Positions 26,189 to 34,246 of a stretch of 64,000 nucleotides of DNA are shown here, piece after piece. Positions within the stretch are counted from its first letter, which is position 1; each line of letters begins with the position of its first letter. The notes below the pieces were generated by a model, which saw nothing but the letters and a program-made list of their open reading frames with translations, did no database searches and was not told where the DNA came from. The position numbers were made by a program, and so were the translations under genes. This DNA is from JAWLDA01 sp041686855 (lineage in GTDB: Bacteria > Bacillota > Limnochordia > DTU080 > RSA5): positions 124,001-188,000 of the forward strand of contig JAWLDA010000004.1 of assembly GCA_041686855.1 (NCBI GenBank), written 5' to 3'.

Positions 26189-27090
26189 TGTGTCCCTCCG
26201 GTGATGCGCCGCGCGTCCCGGACGTAGCGGCATGGACAGACGCACCTCGTTTCTTTCTCTCCCCTCGAGAGCTCTGGGAAGAGGAGCGGACCCCGGAGCT
26301 GCGCGAGTTTGTACTCCTGGTGGGCGACGAGGCGCACCACGCGGCCCGCGTCTTACGTCTGGTGTCGGGAGATCCAGTGGTCCTCCTTGACGGTAGCGGC
26401 TACGAAGTGTGCGGTGTGGTGGAGCGAGTGGAAAGCGAACGCCGCGAGTCCGAGGTCGTGGTCGGACGACTCGAGCGGCGTCGCTCCGCGGCGGAGCCGG
26501 CGATGGCGGTCCACCTCGTCCAGGGCCTGCCCAAGGGAGACAAGCTCGAACTCGTGCTCCAAAAGGGGACAGAGGTCGGCGTCACGCATTTTTGGCCCGT
26601 CTACACCGAGCGGGTCATCGTCTCCTACACGCCGCAAAAGATTGCAGCGCGCCACGGCCGCTGGGAGCGCATTGTATTAGAGGCTGCAAAGCAATCAAGG
26701 CGCGCCCGGGTGCCGGTGGTCGCTCAACCTTTACAGCTCACGGACGTCGTCCGTTCCCTCCATGCACGAGGGTGTGTTGTGATCGTTCTCTGGGAGCGGG
26801 CCATTGACCCACTGCGTACCGTCCTCAGACGTTACCAAGGCCCAGACTCCCTTTGCGGCCCAGGGAAAGACCCGGAAGCGGGCATCGCACTGGTGGTCGG
26901 ACCTGAGGGAGGCCTCACTGCAGAAGAGGTTGAGCGCCTGGAACGATTGGGCGCGCAGACGGCCTCACTGGGTCCCCGCATCCTGCGAACGGAGACAGCC
27001 GGCATGCTCGCCGGAGCCTTGGCGCTATACGAGTTGGAAAGCGGTGAGGCGCAAAAGGTGTCCGTCCCTAGGCCGCAGGAGGAGGCGTAA
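26188..27090 (+). CDS. rsmE: 16S rRNA m3U1498 methyltransferase
   Basis: SPOUT-family enzyme methylating N3 of U1498 in the 30S decoding region. It shows an N-terminal PUA-like domain (FVLLVGDEAHHAARVLR) and the C-terminal knot motifs LVVGPEGG, LTAEEV and LGPRILRTETA. ATG 26188 shares a base with the prmA stop and lies 9 bases after GGAGG, giving 300 residues. The frame is open earlier, but inside prmA. Some lineages name it yqeU; it follows prmA as in Bacillus. Confidence 0.93.
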   Translation: MCPSGDAPRVPDVAAWTDAPRFFLSPRELWEEERTPELREFVLLVGDEAHHAARVLRLVSGDPVVLLDGSGYEVCGVVERVESERRESEVVVGRLERRRSAAEPAMAVHLVQGLPKGDKLELVLQKGTEVGVTHFWPVYTERVIVSYTPQKIAARHGRWERIVLEAAKQSRRARVPVVAQPLQLTDVVRSLHARGCVVIVLWERAIDPLRTVLRRYQGPDSLCGPGKDPEAGIALVVGPEGGLTAEEVERLERLGAQTASLGPRILRTETAGMLAGALALYELESGEAQKVSVPRPQEEA

Positions 27091-27092
27091 GC

Positions 27093-27581
27093 GTGAGAAT
27101 CGGCGTTGTATCCGACACACATATCCCCATGCGTGCCCGAGCATTACCCCCAATCCTCTTTGAGGCCTTTGGCGACGTTGACGCGATCCTCCACGCCGGC
27201 GATGTGGCGACTGAGGACGTGTTGCGAGATTTGGAGGCCGTGGCTCCCGTACTCGCCGTGCGCGGCAACGTCGATCCTCCAGAACTCTGGACTAGACTGC
27301 CACAGCGGCGCCTCCTTCACTTTGACGGAGTGCACATCGGACTGATCCACGGAGACGGCGCCGGAGGCACCACCGCGGGGCGGGCACTCAAGGCGTTTGC
27401 CGACGAACGGGTGTCGTGTGTCGTCTTTGGCCACTCGCACATCCCACTATGTGAAAGACGAGGCGGCGTTCTCTTGTTCAATCCGGGCTCCCCCACCGAT
27501 CGTCGCCGCCAACCCACCTTCTCGTACGGTCTCCTTACAGTGGCTGACGGAGAGGTAGAGGGGACCATCATCACGTTCTAA
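27093..27581 (+). CDS. YfcE/MJ0936-type metallophosphoesterase
   Basis: The 162-residue protein has the full calcineurin-like motif set: SDTH near the N-terminus, GDVA, GNVD, HGDG and GHSH. This is the small phosphodiesterase group that includes YfcE and MJ0936, manganese-dependent enzymes active on artificial phosphodiesters with uncertain natural substrates. The GTG start follows GGAGGAGG (AGGAGGAGGCG), 2 bases after rsmE, so it is cotranscribed with that operon. No membrane segment, so probably cytoplasmic. Confidence 0.88.
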   Translation: MRIGVVSDTHIPMRARALPPILFEAFGDVDAILHAGDVATEDVLRDLEAVAPVLAVRGNVDPPELWTRLPQRRLLHFDGVHIGLIHGDGAGGTTAGRALKAFADERVSCVVFGHSHIPLCERRGGVLLFNPGSPTDRRRQPTFSYGLLTVADGEVEGTIITF

Positions 27582-27607
27582 GTTCTCCGTCGGGAGTGGA
27601 AACACAC

Positions 27608-28351
27608 ATGAGGATTTTCGCCATCGGCGATCTCCATTTGCCGGGACGGCAGGAGAAGCCCATGGACGTCTTTGGCGGTCGCTGGAAGGATCACCCCCAA
27701 CGGATCGCGCAGGCTTGGCGCGAGGTGGTGGGTGAGGAGGATCTCGTCCTGGTGCCCGGTGATATCTCGTGGGCCATGAAATTGGACGAAGCCGCCGACG
27801 ATCTGCGATACATGGGGGAGTTGCCCGGGCGTAAGGTCATGATTCGCGGTAACCACGACTACTGGTGGCAGTCGATCGGCAAGGTGCGCCGCGCGCTCCC
27901 AGCGAGCGTCAGCGCGATACAGAACGACTTCATTCACATTGCTGGGGAATGGGCCATCTGTGGCACAAGAGGCTGGACGTTGCCCCAACATCCGGAGTTT
28001 ACTCAAGACGATTCCAGGCTGCTTGAGCGCGAGGTGGCCCGGCTGGAGCTCTCGCTCAAGGCGGCGAGTAAGGCAGGGCTTGTGCCGCTCATCACAATGA
28101 TACACTATCCGCCCGCTCCGGCTACCGGATCGTCGACGGGGTTCACCGATTTGATGGACGCATTCGGCGTCCGTTTGTGCGTGTACGGCCACTTGCACGG
28201 AGAGGCCGGGCGCCACGCTGTCGCCGGTCTGCACCGCAGCGTGCGTTACCGACTCGTCGCATGCGATGCCATTGGATTCAGACCGGTGTACGTCGGACGC
28301 ACCGACGAGGCCGGGCGCCTCGAAGTATCAGACGACGAGCAGTTTGTCTAG
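27608..28351 (+). CDS. Metallophosphoesterase, COG1768-type
   Basis: The 247 residues show the motifs GDLHLPG, PGDISW, RGNHDYWW and YGHLHG of calcineurin-like phosphoesterases. The GDISWAM and GNHDYWW pattern fits the COG1768 group of predicted phosphohydrolases found in Bacillota, of unknown substrate. ATG 27608 gives MRIFAIGDLHL; an in-frame GTG at 27596 overlaps the likely ribosome-binding site GGGAG. Second phosphoesterase in a row and the last gene before the convergent pho operon. Confidence 0.82.
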   Translation: MRIFAIGDLHLPGRQEKPMDVFGGRWKDHPQRIAQAWREVVGEEDLVLVPGDISWAMKLDEAADDLRYMGELPGRKVMIRGNHDYWWQSIGKVRRALPASVSAIQNDFIHIAGEWAICGTRGWTLPQHPEFTQDDSRLLEREVARLELSLKAASKAGLVPLITMIHYPPAPATGSSTGFTDLMDAFGVRLCVYGHLHGEAGRHAVAGLHRSVRYRLVACDAIGFRPVYVGRTDEAGRLEVSDDEQFV

Positions 28352-28368
28352 TGCCGGCGCCGACGATA

Positions 28369-29787
28369 CTAGCGCGGCATAAAGGGGTGAGGGAGGGCGT
28401 CGCTGTCGGGATTCGCCTCACGAGACGCCCGTTCCCCGTTCACCATAAAGGTAACGTGCTCGGCGATGTTCGCCGCGTGGTCGGCCACTCGTTCGAGGTA
28501 ACGTGCGACAAAGAGCAGGTAAAGCGCTTGACCCGCCCGATACGCGTCCCCACCGTCTGTGATGAACCCTAACAGCTCTTCAAAGAGCTCACGATATAAC
28601 GCCTGCACCGGACCATGCTGATCGAACACCTCGCGGGCGAGGGCCTCGTCCCGCCGCACCATGGCGTCGAGGCTGTAGCGCACCATGACCTGCGCTTTCT
28701 CTGCCATTCTTGGGATGTCGATGAGCGGCTTGATGAGGGGTTCATCGCCGATTGCCAGCGTCACTTCACTGATGTTTACCGCATGGTCCGCGATCCGTTC
28801 GAGGTCTGTCACGGCCTTGATCACTGTAATCAGAGTCCTTAGATCGCGACCGACTGGCCCCGTCCGCCCCAATAAACCCATGGCCCGGTCGACGATGAGC
28901 CGCTCGCGCCGATCAATCTCTTGGTTGTTATTTTGCACCTCGCGGGCGACAGAGAGATTTTGATCAGTGAGACTTTGCACCGCTTGGTGCACTGCACGCT
29001 CGGCCAGGCTGCCGACCGTTAGTAACTCGTGGTAGAGCTCCTCGAGCCCTGCTGAGACGGTATGACCCGTGCACTCCTCGAGGACCAGCTCCCCATGGCC
29101 ACCAGGATTGACGACAATCCGGTCTGACGGTCCGTCAACCACCAGCCCACCCTTTGCCACGGCGACGATTCGAGTTGCAATCGGCGAGATGCTGCGTAAC
29201 GAACGGGAGGCCCATACAACCGGCATACTTCGTGAAAGGTGCAGTAATGCCCCGACGAGCAGGTCAATCTCAGCCGGTGGCAGACTGCCGGTCGGCTCGT
29301 CCATGAGGAGGATGGGATCGTCGGCGAGCACCCGGCGACATACGGCTACAATGAGCTGTTCCCCGGGTGTGAGACTGCGTACGGGCTGCATCAGCCTCTC
29401 TTGAAATCGTTCCCACATCGAGATGGATGTGAGGAGCTCCTCGATCCGGCGTTCAGGTTGGGTCTCGGAGGGCATCGCCTGGCTGAGGGCGCGAAATAGG
29501 GTGCCGCGGGGCGTGTGGAGATCGGCGCGAATGGGCGGCTGATAAACGTAGTTTGTGGTGGCGCTCGCGGATTGGGGAGAACTCGACATCCGGTGACCCT
29601 CTGAGCTCACCCCGCGGGGGAGGCGCCCGGCAATCGCCTGTAAGAGCAAGCTTTTGCCTCCGCCTGCAGGGCCTACGACGGCGACCACACCCGGTTCTCG
29701 AATCTCGAGGGACGCCCGGAGCAAGACGTTGCGGTGGGAGTCCAGGAGCGTGTAATCCCGAAGCTCGATCAATGGCTGAGTTGACAA
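28369..29787 (-). CDS. phoU: PstB-like ATPase fused to PhoU
   Basis: A single uninterrupted frame of 472 residues. Residues 5-235 are an ABC ATPase domain: Walker A GPAGGGKS (39-46), Q-loop Gln82, Walker B ILLMDEPTG (158-166). The signature is LTPGEQ (139-143) instead of LSGGQ, and the H-switch His is missing (WASRS, residues 191-195), so ATP turnover may be impaired. Residues 240-450 are PhoU, with both metal-binding helices (DLERIADHAVNI near 328 and YLERVADHAANI near 429). PhoU normally curbs PstSCAB and PhoR signalling. A TTG start at 29787 follows AGGAGG by 9 bases; an ATG further upstream adds unrelated residues. Downstream of phoP-phoR; no pstSCA nearby. Confidence 0.88.
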   Translation of the reverse strand: MSTQPLIELRDYTLLDSHRNVLLRASLEIREPGVVAVVGPAGGGKSLLLQAIAGRLPRGVSSEGHRMSSSPQSASATTNYVYQPPIRADLHTPRGTLFRALSQAMPSETQPERRIEELLTSISMWERFQERLMQPVRSLTPGEQLIVAVCRRVLADDPILLMDEPTGSLPPAEIDLLVGALLHLSRSMPVVWASRSLRSISPIATRIVAVAKGGLVVDGPSDRIVVNPGGHGELVLEECTGHTVSAGLEELYHELLTVGSLAERAVHQAVQSLTDQNLSVAREVQNNNQEIDRRERLIVDRAMGLLGRTGPVGRDLRTLITVIKAVTDLERIADHAVNISEVTLAIGDEPLIKPLIDIPRMAEKAQVMVRYSLDAMVRRDEALAREVFDQHGPVQALYRELFEELLGFITDGGDAYRAGQALYLLFVARYLERVADHAANIAEHVTFMVNGERASREANPDSDALPHPFMPR

Positions 29788-29806
29788 CGTGGTAGACCTC
29801 CTATGT

Positions 29807-31207
29807 TCAATCGACCCATCGGGGAACGGGTGCGTCATCCTCTTCTTCGGTAAGGGGCAAGGTGATGATGAACCGACTGCCTCGACCAAGCCGGCTCTCG
29901 GCCCTGATCGTTCCTCCGTGTCGCTGCACGATATGCTTCACGATTGCCAGGCCCAAACCGGTCCCACCCATCGACTTCGACCGCGCCTTGTCCACCCGGT
30001 AAAACCGTTCGAAGAGGCGTGAGAGGTGCTCGGACGGGATACCCGGCCCGTTGTCGACTAAGGCGATCTCGACGTACTCCGTTGCAACGCGCCGTGCTTC
30101 AATAGAGACCGTGCTGCCTTCGGGGGAGTACTTTATGGCATTGTCCACGAGGTCGACGAAAGCCTGCTCGATCATCTCAGGATTTGCAGGGAGTGGCGGC
30201 AAGTCATCTGGACCCGTATAGAGCGTGCGTATCTGCTTCTTGGACGCTTGCGGCTGCAAGAGTTCAAACACCCCGGCGGCGAGGCGAGGAATGTCGACTA
30301 ACTCCTTGGGCGTCGGCCCAGTGTTCGACTCGAGCAGTGAGAGATCGAGGAGGTCGCTTACTAAGGCGTAGAGGCGGTCGGCCTCGGTCTTGAGGATGTT
30401 GAGGAAGCGTTTGCGTGTCGAGTCGGGCAGCTCTTGATCTAAGAGTGTCTCAACGAATCCTTTGATTGAAGTGATCGGAGTACGGAGTTCGTGGGAGACG
30501 TTGGCAACAAACTCTTTGCGGACGTGTTCGAGGTGGCGCAGCTGAGTCACGTCATGTAAGAGGACGACAGCCCCGTCCACCTGGTCCGAGCCCTCCATAG
30601 TGATTGGCTCAATCTGGACCCAGTACTGAATTGGGGCCTGGGCGATGCGCACGTCGACTTCCAGTGTGGCGCGTTCTCCGTTAGATAGGGCGGAGCGAAC
30701 TGCGCGATCGATGGTGTGGCTCCGAATCACCTGGAGAAAGGGGCGACCGAGCGCTTCATCGCGACCGATGTGGAAGGTCTCACAGACGACTGGGTTCACC
30801 TCTTGCACCTTGCCGTCCTTTGAAACCAGGAGGCTGGGGCCGGGGGATGCGTTGAAGAGGGCGTCGAACGCACGCCGCTGTTGCCACGTCTCGCGGCGCC
30901 ATTTCCACAGTCGGGTGTGGTGGCTGGCAAGGGCCGCCGCCAGCGCGTCGAGCGCGGCTCCGGCGCTCTCGTCGACGGGGCGTACAAAGTCGGCTTCGCC
31001 GAGGCTTTCACTGGCACTCCTGAGTCGCATGACGAACTGGTGCCTCCTGCGCCACAGATACCACGCTCGGGCCACAGCCGTGCCTGAGAGCGTTGCAAAG
31101 AGTGCACCGGCCCAAGGCGACCCCTTTGCGCTCCAGCCGGTAAGTATAGCCCCCACGAAGCCAAGGGCGCTCATCGTTTCAGGAGTGTGTAGAAGGCGAC
31201 TAATCAT
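29807..31207 (-). CDS. phoR: Sensor histidine kinase PhoR
   Basis: Membrane sensor kinase, partner of the adjacent PhoP regulator. The 466 residues comprise two close transmembrane helices (about 11-26 and 31-52) with almost no external loop, a linker, a PAS domain (about 113-220), a HisKA helix with VSHELRTP (phospho-acceptor His239) and an HATPase domain with the DNAIKYSP, DNGPGIP and GGTGLGLAI boxes. The minimal external part suggests it senses through the membrane or through partners such as PhoU, as proposed for PhoR proteins. ATG 31207 overlaps the phoP stop by 8 bases. The fusion gene follows 19 bases later. Confidence 0.9.
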   Translation of the reverse strand: MISRLLHTPETMSALGFVGAILTGWSAKGSPWAGALFATLSGTAVARAWYLWRRRHQFVMRLRSASESLGEADFVRPVDESAGAALDALAAALASHHTRLWKWRRETWQQRRAFDALFNASPGPSLLVSKDGKVQEVNPVVCETFHIGRDEALGRPFLQVIRSHTIDRAVRSALSNGERATLEVDVRIAQAPIQYWVQIEPITMEGSDQVDGAVVLLHDVTQLRHLEHVRKEFVANVSHELRTPITSIKGFVETLLDQELPDSTRKRFLNILKTEADRLYALVSDLLDLSLLESNTGPTPKELVDIPRLAAGVFELLQPQASKKQIRTLYTGPDDLPPLPANPEMIEQAFVDLVDNAIKYSPEGSTVSIEARRVATEYVEIALVDNGPGIPSEHLSRLFERFYRVDKARSKSMGGTGLGLAIVKHIVQRHGGTIRAESRLGRGSRFIITLPLTEEEDDAPVPRWVD

Positions 31208-31901
31208 GCTCGACACGTGACTCCTTGATGCGGTATCCGACGCCGTGCACGGTCTCAATGTAGCGTGGATTGAAGGGATCGTCACCAATTTTTTGCCTTA
31301 GGCGTCGAATGTGGACATCTAACGTGCGGGTGCCTCCCATGTATTCGTAGCCCCAAACTTTCTCCAGCAGTCTCTCCCGAGAGATCGGTTCGCCGCGATG
31401 CGCCATGAGCAACGCCAAGAGATCAAACTCCTTGGGCGTCAGCTCAATCTCCTCATTCCCTTTGCGGAGGCGGCGGCGCCTGCGATCCAGGTGGAGGTCA
31501 CCCGCCCAAAGTTGCGTCTCCTCGTCATCGTGGCGGGTACGGCGGAGGACTGCTTCGATACGGGCTACGAGCTCGCGCGGGCTGAATGGTTTCGTCACGT
31601 AATCATCGGCGCCCACTCGCAGTCCGCGCACGCGGTCATCCTCTTGTCCCTTCGCGGTAACCATAATAATCGGTACGTCTGAAACCTTGCGAATGCGCCG
31701 ACACACTTCCAATCCATCGATCTCTGGAAGCATGAGATCGAGCAGAATGAGGTCGGGTTGGCTCGACTCGAAGAGCGTTAGGGCTGTGCGGCCGCTCGCG
31801 GCCGTCTCGACGTGGTACCCCTCTTTCTCCAGGTGAAATGTGATCAGTTCACATATGGAGGGATCGTCCTCGATCACGAGAATTCGGGCTTGCACGTGCA
31901 A
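31200..31901 (-). CDS. phoP: OmpR-family response regulator PhoP
   Basis: The 233-residue regulator has a receiver domain with the EDD acidic pocket (11-13), phospho-acceptor Asp55 (LILLDLMLPE), and KPFSPREL, followed by an OmpR/PhoB winged helix (about 135-230; LTPKEFDLLALLMAHRGEPISRE-type region and ending near YIETVHGVGYR). Linked to phoR and a phoU-containing gene, it most likely controls the phosphate-starvation response. The start is TTG 31901, 5 bases after GGGGGT; an in-frame GTG at 31895 is an alternative. WalR-type function is less likely given the phoU neighbour. Confidence 0.88.
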   Translation of the reverse strand: MHVQARILVIEDDPSICELITFHLEKEGYHVETAASGRTALTLFESSQPDLILLDLMLPEIDGLEVCRRIRKVSDVPIIMVTAKGQEDDRVRGLRVGADDYVTKPFSPRELVARIEAVLRRTRHDDEETQLWAGDLHLDRRRRRLRKGNEEIELTPKEFDLLALLMAHRGEPISRERLLEKVWGYEYMGGTRTLDVHIRRLRQKIGDDPFNPRYIETVHGVGYRIKESRVEHD

Positions 31902-31988
31902 TCCGGACCCCCTTTGTCAAACCTGTACGCGGTTAGGTTCGCCCTGGTGGTAGGCCACTCCTATCACGCGCGGCGAGTTCCCCCGTGC

Positions 31989-32017
31989 TTGACCCAATTC
32001 TCCCAGATGGTTAAACT
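31989..32017 (+). promoter_or_regulatory. Probable sigma-A promoter of mtaB
   Basis: TTGACC (31989-31994), 17 bases, TAAACT (32012-32017), located 51 bases before the mtaB start in the region divergent from phoP. Confidence 0.6.
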
Positions 32018-32067
32018 GAATGGAGTTCCACGAAAGGTCCAACCCATTTCCGACAGGAGTGTTCAGC

Positions 32068-33435
32068 GTGAGCGCCTTCACCCATGCGCCTCACATTGCG
32101 AACGATTCGTCCGGGCCCAGTGCCCTGAGACGCCGTGTTGCGATTCATACGCTCGGCTGCAAAGTGAACTTTCACGATAGCGAAGGTGTTGCGTCACTCT
32201 TTCGGCGGCGTGGTTACGAAATTGTGCCTTTCGATGAGAGCGCGGACGTCTACATCGTCAACACATGCAGCGTCACAAATACGGGTGCCAAGAAATCGCG
32301 TCAGGTGATCCGGCGGGCGATTCGCGCCAATCCCCAGGCGGTTGTCGCGGCCATGGGCTGCTACGCGCAGTATGCGCCCGACGAAGTTGGGGGCATCCCT
32401 GGGCTGGATATCGTGGTTGGAACGCATCGGCGGGGAGAACTGGTCGACATGGTCGAGGAGGTTCTCCGGACCAAGCGGCCTATTCGTGCTGTCGACAAGA
32501 TCTTTCGCGTGCGGGAGTTCGAGGAGCTTCCTGCGCTTGATTTCGAAGGTCGCACACGCGCCACGCTCAAGGTGCAAGACGGCTGCAATGAGTTTTGCGC
32601 TTTTTGCCAGATCCCGTGGGCAAGAGGAAGGAATCGGAGCAGGTTACCTGAACGGGTGAAAGAGCAGGTCTGCCGTCTCGTGGACGAAGGCTTTAAAGAA
32701 GTGGTTCTCACAGGGGTGCACCTGGGGACCTACGGCATCGATCTCGAGCCCGCCACCAGTTTGGCGGCGTTGATTGTTGCGATCCACGACACACCGGGTC
32801 TCGAGCGGATCCGGATCAGTTCGGTGGATCCCCACGAGATCGACGACGCACTGATCGACGCCGTCACCGGGCTGCCAAAAGTGTGCCGTCACCTCCACGT
32901 GCCGGCACAGGCAGGCGATGATGAGACGCTCCTGTTGATGCGGCGCCGTAACACGGTCGACGAGTACCACCGTATTGTCGATAAAGTTCGAGCACGGGTG
33001 CCGGAGCTCGCCTTGACAACCGACATCATTGTCGGCTTCCCTCAGGAGAGTGAGGAGCGCTTTGAGCGCACCTACCGCTTTTGCGACGAGATCGGCTTTA
33101 GCAAAGTGCACGTCTTCCCTTATTCGGTGCGGTCGGGGACGTTGGCCGCAAAGATGGCAGACCACGTTGACAAGGACGTCATCGCAGCCAGAACCGAACG
33201 TCTCGTCTCCCTCTCGGAGCGGCTCGCTGAGCGCTATCACCGCACAATGGTCGGCTCGACGGTCCGAGTGTTGGTTGAACGGGGTCCAGCCGGGCCCGGC
33301 CAGGTGCAAGGCCTGACGGACACATACGTTCGTGTGGCGTTCCCCGGCGATGAGCCCAGCGACGGCGCTCGCCTGATCGACGTACACGTTGAGAAGGCGA
33401 CGCAAGATGGTGTTTCAGGGATTCGCGCAAGTTAG
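32068..33435 (+). CDS. mtaB: tRNA t6A37 methylthiotransferase MtaB
   Basis: Radical-SAM enzyme that adds a methylthio group to t6A at position 37 of ANN-decoding tRNAs. It shows an N-terminal UPF0004 domain with the cluster cysteines (TLGCKVN, NTCSV, GCYAQ), the radical SAM motif CNEFCAFC near residue 172, the family feature IPWARGRNRSR, and a C-terminal TRAM domain. GTG 32068 (8 bases after AGGAG) gives 455 residues; the earlier in-frame start at 32020 lacks a ribosome-binding site. In Bacillus the equivalent gene (yqeV) also follows rsmE; here the pho operon is inserted between them. Confidence 0.93.
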   Translation: MSAFTHAPHIANDSSGPSALRRRVAIHTLGCKVNFHDSEGVASLFRRRGYEIVPFDESADVYIVNTCSVTNTGAKKSRQVIRRAIRANPQAVVAAMGCYAQYAPDEVGGIPGLDIVVGTHRRGELVDMVEEVLRTKRPIRAVDKIFRVREFEELPALDFEGRTRATLKVQDGCNEFCAFCQIPWARGRNRSRLPERVKEQVCRLVDEGFKEVVLTGVHLGTYGIDLEPATSLAALIVAIHDTPGLERIRISSVDPHEIDDALIDAVTGLPKVCRHLHVPAQAGDDETLLLMRRRNTVDEYHRIVDKVRARVPELALTTDIIVGFPQESEERFERTYRFCDEIGFSKVHVFPYSVRSGTLAAKMADHVDKDVIAARTERLVSLSERLAERYHRTMVGSTVRVLVERGPAGPGQVQGLTDTYVRVAFPGDEPSDGARLIDVHVEKATQDGVSGIRAS

Positions 33436-33496
33436 AGCAGGAAGACGCACCTTTGAGAGCGAAGTGTCTAAAGTATGCAGGAGGGGGTACTCAGGC

Positions 33497-33850
33497 ATGT
33501 CGGATGCCACGGACTGCCTGTTTTGTCGCATCGCGACCGGGGAGCTGCCGGCGGATAAAGTTTACGAGGACCAGCACGTCACCGCGTTTCGGGATATCAA
33601 CCCCGTTGCGCCGGTTCACATTCTCGTCATTCCTAACCGACACATCGTGAGCCTCGCCCACACTGAGCCGGACGATCGTGAGATTTTAGGACACATCATG
33701 AGTGTCCTTGTCAAGATCGCCGCCTCCGAAGGCCTTGCCGAACGTGGCTACCGCACTGTGGTAAACTGCGGAGACGAAGGCGGGCAAACCGTATCCCACC
33801 TCCATTTTCATCTTCTGGGTAGGCGCCAACTTAATTGGCCACCTGGGTGA
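33497..33850 (+). CDS. hinT: HIT-family purine nucleoside phosphoramidase (HinT-like)
   Basis: Small cytoplasmic hydrolase of the histidine-triad family. The 117 residues contain CLFC near the N-terminus, DINPVAPVHILVIP, and the triad HLHFHLL (His101, 103, 105; usual pattern HxHxH). ATG 33497 lies after AGGAGGGGG (9 bases spacing). It sits 61 bases after mtaB and 39 bases before rpsU, likely one operon. Confidence 0.92.
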   Translation: MSDATDCLFCRIATGELPADKVYEDQHVTAFRDINPVAPVHILVIPNRHIVSLAHTEPDDREILGHIMSVLVKIAASEGLAERGYRTVVNCGDEGGQTVSHLHFHLLGRRQLNWPPG

Positions 33851-33889
33851 GCGAGTATCTCACGACCGGAAGGGAGGCGAGTCTCCAAC

Positions 33890-34075
33890 GTGGCCGAAGT
33901 AAAGGTCGGCAAAAACGAGTCCCTGGATCGGGCGCTGCGCCGTTTTAAGAAATCGGTGTCGAAGTCCGGTCTGATGGGCGAGATCAAAAAGCGGAGTCAA
34001 TACGACAAACCGAGTGTGAAGCGGAAGAAGAAGGCGGACGCCGCCCGTAAGGCAGCGCGCAAGCGCAGCCGTTAA
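33890..34075 (+). CDS. rpsU: 30S ribosomal protein S21
   Basis: Small, very basic ribosomal protein at the platform near the 16S 3' end, involved in initiation. The 61 residues begin MAEVKVGKNESLDRALRRFK, the S21 pattern, with a Lys/Arg-rich C-terminus. GTG start, GGGAGG 12 bases upstream. A GatB/YqeY-domain gene, which often follows rpsU, is absent; a terminator follows instead. Confidence 0.96.
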   Translation: MAEVKVGKNESLDRALRRFKKSVSKSGLMGEIKKRSQYDKPSVKRKKKADAARKAARKRSR

Positions 34076-34120
34076 CGACGGGATTCTTTGAAGTTGCCGC
34101 ATAACACGTTTGGTGGATAA

Positions 34121-34154
34121 GGCCGTCGGAATACTACTGTTCCGGCGGCCGTTT
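34121..34154 (+). terminator. Rho-independent terminator after rpsU
   Basis: GGCCGTCGGAA (34121-34131) pairs with TTCCGGCGGCC (34140-34150) as an 11-bp stem with one G-T wobble and an 8-base loop, followed by GTTTCG. It lies 46 bases after the rpsU stop. Confidence 0.72.
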
Positions 34155-34246
34155 CGCGCGCCTTTCGTTTGCAAAACTCTCCGTGGTTGGCTAAAAATGT
34201 TACTCGTATCCTTTCCAATCGGCTAAGATAGTGGAGGGAGGTACCC

